DNA from: Pseudonocardiales bacterium
GTDB lineage: Bacteria; Actinomycetota; Actinomycetes; Mycobacteriales; QHCD01
Assembly: GCA_003244255.1 (NCBI GenBank)
Contig: QHCD01000052.1
Span: forward strand, 1-52,051
Reading direction: 5' to 3'
DNA length: 52,051 bases
Translations under genes and position numbers: made by a program
The notes under the pieces: generated by a model
Told to the model about the DNA's origin: nothing
What the model saw: the letters and a program-made list of their open reading frames with translations, nothing else
Databases searched by the model: none
Part shown: positions 17,439-26,405 of the stretch, one piece after another
How the letters are laid out: every line of letters begins with the position of its first letter
Position numbering within the stretch: the stretch's first letter is position 1

Positions 17439-18602
17439 TTGACGTCGCGGTCGTTGCGGGGGTACCCCTTGGACAGGCTGGCCCCGCTCGCGGGCATCGC
17501 CAGCCTGACGGGCGCCGCAGCGACGCCGGCCGCTGCTGCCCGGTGACGATCCCGCTGCCGGCTTCTGGGAAGGAGAACACCTTGCGGTCGACCCGGCGCG
17601 CCAGTTGGTGTTTCTCTCCCGCGACCCGCGCGCGTTCGGCGGCAACGAGCAGACCGGCACCGCCGGGCTGTACATCATCGAAGCGCACGACCCGACGCGG
17701 CTGCGCCTGCTGGGCTTCCACGCGGTTCCGGCCGGCCACACCACCGCATGCATCAACCAATGCCGGTTCCTGTGGAGCGGCGGACCGTTCCATTCCGGCG
17801 TCGGACACCAGCCGAAGAGCTGGAACGGGCAGCCGGTCTGGGTGACCGGAGTCGCCGACCCGCAAGCCCCCTAGACCTACCCGCATCCCGTGGACACTCG
17901 TCGCAACGACGGCGTCACCGACTATGTGCACGCCACCGATGTGGCGTCGACCGGTATCGCCTGGACCTCTGGCGCCGGTGGTGTGCATGGCTTCTACACC
18001 ACCGGTCGGCACTACGACCCGATCGCTGGCCAGGCCCGCGCCCCCACCGCGGTCAACCCGATCCCCTATGCGGGCGGCAAGATAATCCAGCGGCCGGAGA
18101 GATTCAGCTTCGACCACACGCCTATCAAGTCCCGCAGGCGGTCGGCGGATTCAAGGTCGGTGGGCTGCTGCTGGTCACCGACGAGGACTTCTCCAACAAC
18201 TGCGCGCACCAGGGCAGGCTGCTGGTCGTCTCGCTGGCCGGCAGCTACGCGGCGAGATGGCTGACGCAGGATCCGGACCCGCGGTTGCGCGTCGTGGGGC
18301 AGTACGGACCGGTCGGGCAGCCCGGGCAGCAGCCCGGCACCGAGTGCTCGGCACACTGGTTGCAGCCGCTCACCGGGGTCGGCGACGGCACCACGATCGT
18401 CGAGGCGTTCTACGGCCAGGGCACCCGGTTCGTCGACTACGGCAACCCGCGTCACCCGCGCCAGGTCGGCTATTTCGCCCCCGCCGGCAAGGTCGCAGCC
18501 GCTCCCGCCTTCCACGACGGACTGGTCTACGCCGCCAGCTACTCCGGCGGTATCGACGTCCTGCGTTTCACGCCACCGCATCGTGAGCGGCGTAACCCCT
18601 GA
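17439..18602 (+). pseudogene. LVIVD-repeat-like secreted protein, broken by three lesions
   Basis: A TTG-initiated frame at 17439 encodes a signal-peptide-like start (MTSRSLRGYPLDRLAPLAG... then Ala-rich) and stops at 17544. Coding sense continues in another frame from about 17542 (GFWEGEHLAVDPARQLVFLSRDP) to an in-frame TAG at 17872. The same frame resumes (HPVDTRRNDGVTDYVHATDV) to about 18115, where a further shift leads to VGGLLLVTDEDF and GTRFVDYGNPRHPRQVGYF, ending at 18602. The pieces join into one protein resembling LVIVD-repeat (beta-propeller-like) secreted proteins. With two frameshifts and a stop it is a decaying gene, or else the sequence contains errors. It follows csoR but shows no link to copper. 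Confidence 0.75.
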
Positions 18603-18834
18603 CGGCTGGCGCTACGCGCTTCGGGCGGCGGCGAGCAGCTGCAGCGCGCGGGCGCGCAGCTGTCCCCACGGACCTCGATCGCGAATATCCTAGACGTAGT
18701 ACTATCGCACCTAGTAGATATGCACGGCACGCGCCGCGCTCGGCTCGGGCGCTCGCGGCGGGCCGGCCCCACAGTCATACCGCTGCGCGCGGCGCCGAGA
18801 ATCCAATCAAGACACCGAAAGCGAGCGTCTGCAG
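18603..18834 (+). other. Promoter region of the L,D-transpeptidase gene
   Basis: A 232-bp gap. It holds the BlaI-type operator at 18700-18716 and little else recognisable. If the TACTAT at 18700-18705 is the -10 element, the transcript would have a leader of about 120 nt before the ATG at 18835. Confidence 0.5.
18700..18716 (+). promoter_or_regulatory. BlaI-type operator A (L,D-transpeptidase)
   Basis: TACTA-TCGCACC-TAGTA, a perfect 5-7-5 inverted repeat in an A+T-poor genome. It is upstream of the L,D-transpeptidase gene and identical in both arms to four other sites in this window, one of them before blaI. Confidence 0.85.
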
Positions 18835-20085
18835 ATGACCCGCATGAACCGCATGTTCGGCGGCCAAGCATGGATAGTCGCCACCGGGGCTGTGGCCGCG
18901 CTCACGCTGGCCGGATGTACCGCCAGCTCCCAGGGCGGTGGGTCGCGCGCTGACGCGCCGACGACGTCCACTGGCTCGTCGGCTCCCCGCACGAGTTCTG
19001 CGGCACCCCGTAGCAGCTCAGCTGCGCCGGCAGCGAGCGTCACCATAGGTCCCGTCACAATGGCAATGAACCCGACGACGCCGATCGTCGCTCGGATCGT
19101 CGGAGGCAAGCTGTCCAGGGTCGCTGTCACCAATACAGTCAGCGGCGTTCGCGTCACCGGTGCTTTCCATCAAGGCGGGACATCCTGGTCGTCCAGCGAG
19201 CCCCTCGGGTACGGCAAGGCGTATCGGGTCTCCGTCGCGGCTGTCGACTCGGCCGGCAAACCGCAGCAGCGAACTCGCGTGCTCCGAACGCTCAAGCCCC
19301 GAGCGCAGGCGTTTCCGTCGCTGATCCCTCCTCCAAGTGTCCAGGATGTCGGCGTCGGGCAGCCGATCGTCGTCCGGTTTGATCACCCCGTGACCAACAA
19401 GATCGCGGTGCAGAAACGGCTCCAGGTCCGTGCCGCGCCGGCTCAATCCGGCGCCTGGTACTGGATCTCGGCCAGCGAGGTGCACTACCGCCCGGCGACC
19501 TACTGGAAGCCGGGAACGACCGTAAATCTGCAAGTCCGCGTGTACGGCGTCGATATCGGCGGCGGCGTGTATGGAGAGACCGACCGCGAACTGACGTTCC
19601 GGGTGCACGACGCATGGGTCGCCAAGGCCGACGGTGCCGCCAAGACGATGCAGATCGTCCGTAACGGCGCGTTGGTGAAGACCATGCCGATTAGCCTCGG
19701 CACGACGAAGAACCCGACACACATCGGAACACACGTCATCTCCGAACGCTCGCCGTGGGTCATCATGGACTCCTCGACCTTTGGCGTGGCAAAGGGCCAG
19801 CCCGGCTACTACCGGGAGAAGGTCTATCTGGACGAGCGAATCTCCAACGACGGCGAGTTCGTCCATGCTGCACCGTGGTCCACCGGCTCCCAGGGTCTGT
19901 CCAACGTCTCGCACGGCTGCGTCAACCTGTCGGTCGCGAATGCACAGTGGTTCTACGCGCACTTCAACCTCGGCGACGTCGTCGAGGTGACGAACTCCGG
20001 TGGAGACACGCTGCCGCTCTACGACACCTACGGCGACTGGGCCGTGCCGTGGTCAGCCTGGTCCATGGGAAACGCCAACAGCTGA
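18835..20085 (+). CDS. Lipoprotein L,D-transpeptidase (Ig-like + YkuD)
   Basis: A 416-aa protein. A lipoprotein signal ends at LTLAG-C28; a Ser/Thr/Ala-rich linker (about 30-75) leads to one or two Ig-like domains (to about residue 255). The YkuD catalytic domain follows with VSHGCVNLS (H360, G361, C362), the active-site cysteine motif. The order matches mycobacterial LdtMt-type enzymes, which form 3-3 peptidoglycan cross-links that resist most beta-lactams. The ATG at 18835 gives the best signal peptide; M4 or M7 are alternatives. A perfect BlaI-type operator precedes it, so induction by cell-wall stress through BlaI is likely. Confidence 0.93.
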   Translation: MTRMNRMFGGQAWIVATGAVAALTLAGCTASSQGGGSRADAPTTSTGSSAPRTSSAAPRSSSAAPAASVTIGPVTMAMNPTTPIVARIVGGKLSRVAVTNTVSGVRVTGAFHQGGTSWSSSEPLGYGKAYRVSVAAVDSAGKPQQRTRVLRTLKPRAQAFPSLIPPPSVQDVGVGQPIVVRFDHPVTNKIAVQKRLQVRAAPAQSGAWYWISASEVHYRPATYWKPGTTVNLQVRVYGVDIGGGVYGETDRELTFRVHDAWVAKADGAAKTMQIVRNGALVKTMPISLGTTKNPTHIGTHVISERSPWVIMDSSTFGVAKGQPGYYREKVYLDERISNDGEFVHAAPWSTGSQGLSNVSHGCVNLSVANAQWFYAHFNLGDVVEVTNSGGDTLPLYDTYGDWAVPWSAWSMGNANS

Positions 20086-20300
20086 TCCGCCCGCGACCGT
20101 TCTCAACGCCCATTGCCGCGCGCGTAGTAGCGGTGTGACCGTCGGGAGGCCGCAGATCCGCGTTCCATACGGCCGCGTCGATGACGCGGCGGCGACTGGT
20201 GTAGGCGGCGACGGCGGAGACGAACACGGCACCGTCGTGGACACCGGGTTCAGCACGGTTGCCAGCCGCTCGACCCAATGCGGGACCGGTGACGACGGTC

Positions 20301-20317
20301 TACTATTTGCGCTAGTA
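20301..20317 (+). promoter_or_regulatory. BlaI-type operator B (small membrane protein)
   Basis: TACTA-TTTGCGC-TAGTA, perfect 5-7-5 inverted repeat. Its first six bases, TACTAT, can serve as a -10 hexamer, which would put the transcript start about 65 nt before the ATG at 20381. Confidence 0.85.
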
Positions 20318-20380
20318 GCACCGCCTGAGGAAGCGCCACCCCGTCGTCGGGGTCAGGAACGTGACGCGGAGGTTCGCAGG

Positions 20381-20710
20381 ATGCCGAAGTCGAGGGTGCG
20401 GCCGCACCAGCAGCAGCGTGCGCGACACGACCAGGAGCGTCGAGAGCAGGCCGAGGAAGCCCGGGCGCGGGAAACGCAGGAGGCGCAGGCGAAGGCTGCC
20501 GAGCGGAGGCGTCGGTACCAGAGCTGGCGGCGCAGGAGGATCGCAACGGCGTTGCTGCTCGGGCTGGCCGGCATCGTCGCCGTGAGTCACCTGCTCGAGC
20601 ATCTGGACGTGCTCCGAGTGATGTCCCCGGGATGGCAGGATCTGCTGATCGGATATCCGACCGCAGGGCTGATCGCCATCGTCGCCCTCGTCGTGCTCGG
20701 TACAAAGTAG
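20381..20710 (+). CDS. Small membrane protein with basic coiled-coil N-terminus
   Basis: A 109-aa protein. Residues 1-57 are very rich in Arg, Glu, Gln and Ala (RRKR clusters, likely helical, cytoplasmic). Two membrane helices follow: about 58-75 (ATALLLGLAGIVAVSHLLE) and about 90-108 (GYPTAGLIAIVALVVLG). The ATG at 20381 follows GGAGG with 7-bp spacing; the frame is open upstream only as noise. I recognise the general type (actinobacterial MPKSR... proteins) but know no function. Operator B makes it a BlaI-regulon member, so an envelope role is inferred. Confidence 0.78.
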   Translation: MPKSRVRPHQQQRARHDQERREQAEEARARETQEAQAKAAERRRRYQSWRRRRIATALLLGLAGIVAVSHLLEHLDVLRVMSPGWQDLLIGYPTAGLIAIVALVVLGTK

Positions 20711-20746
20711 AGTCCTCCGCCAAGTCCAACGCGGTGCGGTACCGGC

Positions 20747-21820
20747 CTACCTTGAGCCGCGGACGAACTGGGTGGTTGCGGCCACGATGCCCGCGGCGAT
20801 CGCCGTCTGTCCGGCCGTGCTGGCGGCGATCGACGCCTCGGCGGGATTGGTGATGAACAACGGTTCGACGACCGCACCGGGCATTGTGGTCGGTCGGGCG
20901 AGATAGCCGGGAGCGGCGGGACCGAGGATGAGCAGGTGCCCATAGCTGGCGCCCTGCACACCCAGGGCGGGGCCGCCTGCGTTGACGTCGGTGCCAATAC
21001 CGCGGTCCTCGACACGCCAACCGTCGGCGGCGAGCGCGCCGACGATGTCGCGCTGCAGGAGCTTGGCGAGCGCATGGTTGCGACCCGCGAACGGACGGTC
21101 TGGGTCGTAGACGGTCGTCGCCCCGGTCACCGTGGAATCGCTGAATGCATCAAAGTGAACCGAGACCAGGACGGACGCGCCGGCCAGGTCGGCGCAGCGA
21201 ACGCGGGCCAGCAGCTCGGCATGCGCGCCCCGAATGCTCAGCGCCCGCTGATACAGGTCGGCGCCGGTCAACCGCGTCACGGAGTTGTCGGCGTTACGGG
21301 AGAGCACTACTCGGTAGCCGTGCAGGCGCAGCATCCGCGCCGCGGTCAGCGCCACGGCGAGCGTCACGCTCTTCTCGTTCAGCGGCTGCCCGGACGCCGT
21401 CGTCCCGAGAGCGCCGGGATCGGGACCGCCGTGTCCAGCGTCGATGAACACGGTGCGGCCCACGTTGCCGCGCAATGGCGCGAGCGCAACGCACGCGCCC
21501 GGCGCGAACGCGTCCGGCGCCAACGGGCCCGATCCCTGCGCGGCACCCGACGAGCCAGGTACGGGCCGCGGCGCGGAGCTACGGGTGCCCGGCGCTGCCG
21601 TGGCGTGATGCGGCGACGCTGTCGACGGCCCGGTGCCACCTCGGACCGCCGAGCAGGCACCTGGCGTCACCGGATCGGCATGACCTGCTGGGTTGGTCGT
21701 GCACGTCGGTGTCGGCCTGCCGGCAGCCGTCGGCGACGGCCCGCCCGAGCCGCTGCTGCACGCCGACGCCACGACTATTACCAGCGACACAACCACCGCA
21801 ACGGCCCGACCAGACGTCAC
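20747..21820 (-). CDS. N-acetylmuramoyl-L-alanine amidase (Amidase_3), lipoprotein
   Basis: A protein of about 357 aa. It starts with a short lipoprotein signal (MTSGRAVAVVVSLVIVVASAC) from the GTG at 21820; a GTG at 21880 would add 20 residues ahead of it. A Ser/Pro/Gly-rich linker leads to the catalytic domain, beginning VFIDAGHGGPDPGALG (first zinc histidine). Later blocks are NEKSVTLAVA (Glu) and LVSVHFDAF (His). These are the ligands of Amidase_3 enzymes, which cut the bond between muramic acid and the stem peptide in cell separation and remodelling. It faces the BlaI-regulated genes, but no perfect operator lies before it. Confidence 0.92.
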   Translation of the reverse strand: MTSGRAVAVVVSLVIVVASACSSGSGGPSPTAAGRPTPTCTTNPAGHADPVTPGACSAVRGGTGPSTASPHHATAAPGTRSSAPRPVPGSSGAAQGSGPLAPDAFAPGACVALAPLRGNVGRTVFIDAGHGGPDPGALGTTASGQPLNEKSVTLAVALTAARMLRLHGYRVVLSRNADNSVTRLTGADLYQRALSIRGAHAELLARVRCADLAGASVLVSVHFDAFSDSTVTGATTVYDPDRPFAGRNHALAKLLQRDIVGALAADGWRVEDRGIGTDVNAGGPALGVQGASYGHLLILGPAAPGYLARPTTMPGAVVEPLFITNPAEASIAASTAGQTAIAAGIVAATTQFVRGSR

Positions 21821-21933
21821 CTGTATCGCCCTCGCCCACTTCTTTCTCAGCACGGGTACCGCTGCCGACACTATCGTCACAGTCGCCGCGGACGTGCCGC
21901 GCTCAGCCGGTCATCGAATGAGGGGACAGACCA

Positions 21934-22401
21934 TCAGGCCGACGATTCCGGCAGGGCGCCGACCGGACGTGCCGCACATGCGCGTTCGCCGGCGAGCCGG
22001 CGATGCAGAGCCCAGAGGAGCAGCACGAGCGACACCGCTCCGAGGAGGCGCTGGACAGGGGCCCAGACGGTGAGGGCGCCGGACACACCAAGCAGGGCGA
22101 CGACGACCTTGTTGCAGATCGGGCAACCGACCGCGAGCAGGGAGAGGATGCTTCCGCCGATGCTGCCATTCGTCTGGCGTTTCGTCGGCGCGGCGGCGCT
22201 GCGCACGTAGGTGGCGAAGATCAGACCGCCGAGCACCGCGGTGATCGCCCAGACCGGGTAGTTCCACCACAGGACCGGGGTCATCCGCGTGTAGAACGGC
22301 GTCCGGATGATCCCGGTCGGTACGCCGACGAACAGCGCCACGATGGCGGCGGCAAGCACGCTGGCAATCCAGCGGCGTACGGGCCAGTGGCTGATGGTCA
22401 T
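21934..22401 (-). CDS. Membrane protein with conserved CPIC motif
   Basis: A 155-aa integral membrane protein with about four helices. Between the second and third lies GCPICNKVVVALLG, a CxxC motif at a membrane edge that could bind copper or take part in thiol exchange. The ATG at 22401 (MTISHWPVRRW) is 21 bp after the multicopper oxidase stop on the same strand, so it is the last gene of the lgt-to-oxidase operon. I do not recognise a named family. The operon partners (thioredoxin-like, CcdA, ResB, multicopper oxidase) suggest redox or copper handling at the membrane, as inference only. Confidence 0.75.
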   Translation of the reverse strand: MTISHWPVRRWIASVLAAAIVALFVGVPTGIIRTPFYTRMTPVLWWNYPVWAITAVLGGLIFATYVRSAAAPTKRQTNGSIGGSILSLLAVGCPICNKVVVALLGVSGALTVWAPVQRLLGAVSLVLLLWALHRRLAGERACAARPVGALPESSA

Positions 22402-22421
22402 CGCGTTCCCGACGATCGCGA

Positions 22422-23963
22422 CTACGCCCCGTAGGACAGGACGGTCATCATGCCGGCCTCCTGGTGGTAAACGTTGTGGCAGTGGGTGAGCCATTGGCCC
22501 GGGTTGTCGGCGTTGAGATCGGCGACCACGGTTCGGCTCGGAGGGACGATGACGGTGTCCTTGCGCGGGCCGGCCTGGCTCCCGTTCCGGATCTGGAAAG
22601 TGTGCCCGTGCACATGCATCGGGTGAAACATCCTGGTCTTGTTAGTAAACCGCAAGCGGACCCGCTCCCCCTGCCGGACCGGTAGTGGCTGGCGGTGATC
22701 GTAGGTGCGGCCGTTGATGGTCCAGCGGTAGCTGGCCATATCGCCACCGAGTTCGAGGTTATGGGTGCGATCGACCGTCCGGGATGGCAGCTGGACGGAA
22801 TCGGTCGCGTGCAGATCCTCCTGGGTGAGCACGCGTCGGTCGAGTTCGGGCGGGTGCACCGTCGCGGCCGGCGGTGCGCCGGATGCGGTGCGCAGCAGCG
22901 CCAGGCCCTGACCCCTCTTGCCCTCGGCCGATGCGACCAGGGGGAAGATGCCGTCGGCGACCGTGACGGTCACGTCGTAGCGCTCGGCCATTCCGATCAG
23001 TAGAGCGTCGGCGGTAACCGGCTCGACGGGGTACCCGTCGGTGTGTGTGACCGTGACTTGGTGGCCGCCCAGGGCCACCCGGTAGGCCGTGTCTGCACTG
23101 GCGTTGATGAGCCGCAGCCGTATCCGCTGGCCGGGCTTGGCGTTCAGCGTCGTCGGAGCGGTCGGGACCCGGCCGTTCACCAGGTAGTGCGGATATCTCA
23201 CGTCGCCCGCGTCACCGCCGAGGAGTTGGGACATCGCCATCCCCGGCATCGACCCGCCCGAGTGACCGCCGCCGCTCATGCCTCCCATACCGACGCCCAT
23301 GCCGTTGGCCTTGAGGTTGGCCAGCACCTGATCGGGTGTGCGCCCGGTGCCGTCCAGCCAGTCGTCAAGCACGACGATGTGCTCGACGTCGTAGTCACCA
23401 CGGTCGGTGGGATCGTCGAGGATCAGCGGTCCGTACAGGCCGCGATCGAGCTGCGTGCCGACATGCGAGTGGAACCAGTACGTACCCGGGTCGGGTGCGG
23501 TGAACTCATAGGTCATCGACCTGCCGGCGGGGATCGCCTTCTGGGTAATGCCTGGGACGCCGTCCATGTCGTTGCGCAACGCGATGCCGTGCCAGTGCAC
23601 GGTGGTGCTCACGGGCAGCCGGTTGCGGACCACAACGTGGAGCATGTCACCGGCGCGGGCGTGCATTGTCGGCCCCGGAGCGCCGCCGCCATAGGCCCAT
23701 GTCGCGACCGTGATACCAGCGCCGAGGTCGATCTCGGCCGGTTGGGCAACGAGCTGGTAGCTGACGATGCGAGCGCCACTGCGGCGACGTCGGCGTTCGG
23801 CCGCGCCGACCGCGGCGGATCGAGGGCCGATCGCCTGGGACTGTGGGGACTTGGTGTCGCCGCATGCGGTGCCTACGGCGGCGATTGTGCCGAGCGTCGC
23901 GCCGCCGAGCAGGAGCTGGCGGCGGGTGACGTCGGGCAAGTTCCGGAACCGATCAATCGTCAT
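22422..23963 (-). CDS. Multicopper oxidase with Met/His-rich loop
   Basis: A 513-aa three-cupredoxin-domain protein. The N-terminus has a twin-arginine start (TRRQLLLGGATLG) and a lipobox-like GTAC, so it is exported folded and perhaps lipidated. All four copper-ligand motifs are present: HWHG, WFHSHVG, HPMHVHGH and HCHNVYHQEAGMM. A loop at about residues 228-250 is packed with Met, Gly and His (GMGVGMGGMSGGGHSGGSMP), as in cuprous oxidases such as CueO and MmcO. It probably oxidises Cu(I) outside the membrane. It overlaps resB by 4 bp (ATGA). Confidence 0.94.
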   Translation of the reverse strand: MTIDRFRNLPDVTRRQLLLGGATLGTIAAVGTACGDTKSPQSQAIGPRSAAVGAAERRRRRSGARIVSYQLVAQPAEIDLGAGITVATWAYGGGAPGPTMHARAGDMLHVVVRNRLPVSTTVHWHGIALRNDMDGVPGITQKAIPAGRSMTYEFTAPDPGTYWFHSHVGTQLDRGLYGPLILDDPTDRGDYDVEHIVVLDDWLDGTGRTPDQVLANLKANGMGVGMGGMSGGGHSGGSMPGMAMSQLLGGDAGDVRYPHYLVNGRVPTAPTTLNAKPGQRIRLRLINASADTAYRVALGGHQVTVTHTDGYPVEPVTADALLIGMAERYDVTVTVADGIFPLVASAEGKRGQGLALLRTASGAPPAATVHPPELDRRVLTQEDLHATDSVQLPSRTVDRTHNLELGGDMASYRWTINGRTYDHRQPLPVRQGERVRLRFTNKTRMFHPMHVHGHTFQIRNGSQAGPRKDTVIVPPSRTVVADLNADNPGQWLTHCHNVYHQEAGMMTVLSYGA

Positions 23964-25594
23964 GCTCGTGATTGCCCTTCGTGTGTTGTCTCGGCTGTGC
24001 GCCCCAGGACTCGGCTCAGCGTGGCGAACTCGCGGGTGTTAGCCTCGGCGTCGCTGCGAGCGAGCCCTCCGACGGTAACCCGACTGCCGTCAGCCGTTGG
24101 GGTGATGCGCACCCACAGTCGGCGTCGCCGGACCCGCAGGGACAGCAACAAGCCGGCGACGATCAGGACAGCCGCGAGCAGCACCCAATCCTGGGCCGGG
24201 TCGTGGGAGACCTGCAGGTTGGCCCACTGGGTGTAGCCGTCGAAGGTGATGCGGGTCCCGTCCGACAACCGGATGGCCCCACCGGGAAACAGTGTGCGCA
24301 CCGCGACACGCCGAAGCGCACCGTCGAGGAGTTGCGTGCGGTCGATTGCGTATACCGATTGGGGACGTCCGGTGTCCAGGCCGAGATTGCCTTCGTCGAC
24401 GAATACGGCGACGGCCGGTCGGGTCGGCACGGGGGAACCGGAGACGAGCAGACCCGAGGGATCGAGCGCGGCCGTGGGGGCGAAGACGCCCTCGATCGCC
24501 AACTGCAGCGGGCGGGCGTCCGGGAGCTTGAGTACGCCGGACGACGTGAGGTTGCCGTCCTGGGGCAGGAACGGGGCTGTCACGTGATCGAAAACATCCC
24601 CACTGGGGTCACGGACGGTGAATTGCGGTGCGAAGCCGTGTCCGAGCAGGTACAGCCGATCACCGCCTCGCCGCAACGGATGGTTGACCTCGAGCCGGTA
24701 GGCCCGGCTGGACGTGTCGGACGGGCTCATCGTGTAGGTGATCTCGGCGCGGAACGTAGCCGCGATGCCCACCGGTGTGTACCTGGCGGAGAACCTCCTC
24801 AAGTGGGCACAGAGCGGCGTCAGCCGATTCTGGTCGACGAGCGGTCCGGCGGTGAAGCTGTCAAACTGCGAGACGGTATTACAGAAGCCATCTCCTTGGT
24901 TGACGACGACCGTTCCCGAATAGCCATACATTTTGCCGATGGCGATTGCGCCGAGAAGCAAGAGCAGCGCGAAGTGGAAGACGAGATTTCCGGTTTCCCG
25001 CAGGTAGCCTCTCTCTGCCCCGAGCGCAATGGCATCGGCCGGTTCTTCGTCGCGGCGGATGCGCCAACGTTTGCGGCGCAGCAGCGCCTCGACTGTCGTC
25101 GCGATGTCGTCTGGCTGGCGAGTGGATTGGAACGATGCATAGTGCGGCAGCCCGTCCAGCCGGCGCGGAGCGGGAGGTGGCGGGCGGAGGAGCGCCCGGG
25201 CGTGCAGGCGCAGCCGCGAGGCGAGACAGCCGACCAGCGACACGGCTAGCAGCAGGTAGATCGACGCGAACCACGGTGCAGTGAATACGTCGAACAGCCC
25301 GAATCTGTCATACAGCGGGCCGAGTGCGGGATGCGCCCTGAGGTAGCCGGTGACCTTGACCGGGTTGAGGGGTCGCTGCGGGAGGAGCGTGCCGGGTATC
25401 GCCGCGAGGGCGAGGAACAGCAACAGGACCAGCGCGGTGCGCATGCTCGTCAGGCGCCGCCACGCGCGAAGCGCGAGCGCGGTGAGGCGACCCAGCCCGC
25501 CGGCGTCGACCGGCGGCGCGACGTCGTCGGGTGCTGTCGACAGGCGGGGGGCCTCGGCCGTGCTCTCGGCTTCGCGGTGGGTCGCTGTGTCCAC
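23960..25594 (-). CDS. resB: ResB/Ccs1 cytochrome c biogenesis protein
   Basis: A 544-aa membrane protein. A cytoplasmic tail of about 45 residues is followed by WRRLTSMRTALVLLLFLALAAIPGTLLPQR, the conserved opening of ResB, and a second helix pair near residues 108-125. A third helix lies near 205-225, then a long extracytoplasmic domain and a last helix near 475-495. ResB works with ResC/CcsA to deliver heme to apocytochrome c in System II. No ResC/CcsA gene is in this window, so it either uses one elsewhere or has another role beside the thiol and copper proteins. Its stop overlaps the multicopper oxidase start. Confidence 0.9.
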   Translation of the reverse strand: MDTATHREAESTAEAPRLSTAPDDVAPPVDAGGLGRLTALALRAWRRLTSMRTALVLLLFLALAAIPGTLLPQRPLNPVKVTGYLRAHPALGPLYDRFGLFDVFTAPWFASIYLLLAVSLVGCLASRLRLHARALLRPPPPAPRRLDGLPHYASFQSTRQPDDIATTVEALLRRKRWRIRRDEEPADAIALGAERGYLRETGNLVFHFALLLLLGAIAIGKMYGYSGTVVVNQGDGFCNTVSQFDSFTAGPLVDQNRLTPLCAHLRRFSARYTPVGIAATFRAEITYTMSPSDTSSRAYRLEVNHPLRRGGDRLYLLGHGFAPQFTVRDPSGDVFDHVTAPFLPQDGNLTSSGVLKLPDARPLQLAIEGVFAPTAALDPSGLLVSGSPVPTRPAVAVFVDEGNLGLDTGRPQSVYAIDRTQLLDGALRRVAVRTLFPGGAIRLSDGTRITFDGYTQWANLQVSHDPAQDWVLLAAVLIVAGLLLSLRVRRRRLWVRITPTADGSRVTVGGLARSDAEANTREFATLSRVLGRTAETTHEGQSRA

Positions 25595-25595
25595 G

Positions 25596-26405
25596 TCAGA
25601 TCGCCGTGGTGAAGCCGGAGGTCCAGACCCGAAGCTGGATGGTGACCTCGTTCCACCAGCCGCCGACCAGTAGCACGCCGATCGCGATCAACATCACGCC
25701 ACCCACGCGCATCACCGCGCGGGAGTGCCGGCGCAGCGCCGTGAAGGCGCCGAGACCCCGGCGGAAGCCGAGTGCGGCCAGCAGAAACGGGATGCCCAGG
25801 CCGAGGCAGTAGGACGCGGAGAGCAGCGCGCCCCTCCCGGCGCTCGCCGCGCTGAACGCCAGCGTCTGTACGGCGCCCAGGGTGGGGCCCACGCACGGCG
25901 TCCAGCCCACGCCGAAGAGCACCCCCAGCATCGGTGCTCCGGCCAGACCGGCCGACGGCAGCCGGTGAATCCGGACCTCCCGACGTAACAGGGGGACCAC
26001 GCCGACGAACGCGAGCCCGAGAACGATGGTGACCAGCCCCAGCACGCGCTGCACCGGGCTCTGGTAACGGACGAGGGTCGCGCCAAGATTGCCGAACGCC
26101 GTGCCGTAGCTGACGAACACGGCCGTGAAACCGAGCACGAAGAGCAGGGCGCCGGCAAGGACGCGGCTGCGCACGAGTAGCCCGGCCCGGCCGCCGCCGT
26201 TCGGGGAACCGGCGGCGGTGTCGGCGCCGGACAGACCGGCGACGTAGGAGAGGTAACCCGGTACGAGTGGCAGCACGCACGGGGATGCGAAGCTGACCAG
26301 CCCGGCGATGGCCGAGACGCCGACGGCGAGCCACAACGGCCCGCTGGTAGCCGTGTCTGCGAACCGGCTGCCGACACCGGCCGCCGAGATCAACGCGGAC
26401 GTCAT
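25596..26405 (-). CDS. ccdA: CcdA-type thiol-disulfide electron carrier
   Basis: A 269-aa protein with about six helices. It has the CcdA/DsbD-beta signature FASPCVLPLVPGYLSY near the first helix and GWTPCVGPTLGAVQTLAFS later; the two cysteines form the membrane-embedded redox pair. It passes electrons from cytoplasmic thioredoxin to thiol proteins outside the membrane. Its start (26405) overlaps the end of the thioredoxin-like gene by 4 bp and it ends 2 bp before resB. The partner it reduces is probably the neighbouring thioredoxin-like lipoprotein. Confidence 0.93.
   Translation of the reverse strand: MTSALISAAGVGSRFADTATSGPLWLAVGVSAIAGLVSFASPCVLPLVPGYLSYVAGLSGADTAAGSPNGGGRAGLLVRSRVLAGALLFVLGFTAVFVSYGTAFGNLGATLVRYQSPVQRVLGLVTIVLGLAFVGVVPLLRREVRIHRLPSAGLAGAPMLGVLFGVGWTPCVGPTLGAVQTLAFSAASAGRGALLSASYCLGLGIPFLLAALGFRRGLGAFTALRRHSRAVMRVGGVMLIAIGVLLVGGWWNEVTIQLRVWTSGFTTAI

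Noticed and set aside
17459..17468. Fourth CsoR operator (GGGGTACCCC)
   Set aside because: It is a palindrome without the 5-bp spacer of the other three and lies inside the pseudogene signal-peptide region.
21868..21884. Sixth BlaI operator before the amidase
   Set aside because: CACTA is close to one arm, but the other arm (AGTCG) does not match TAGTA.
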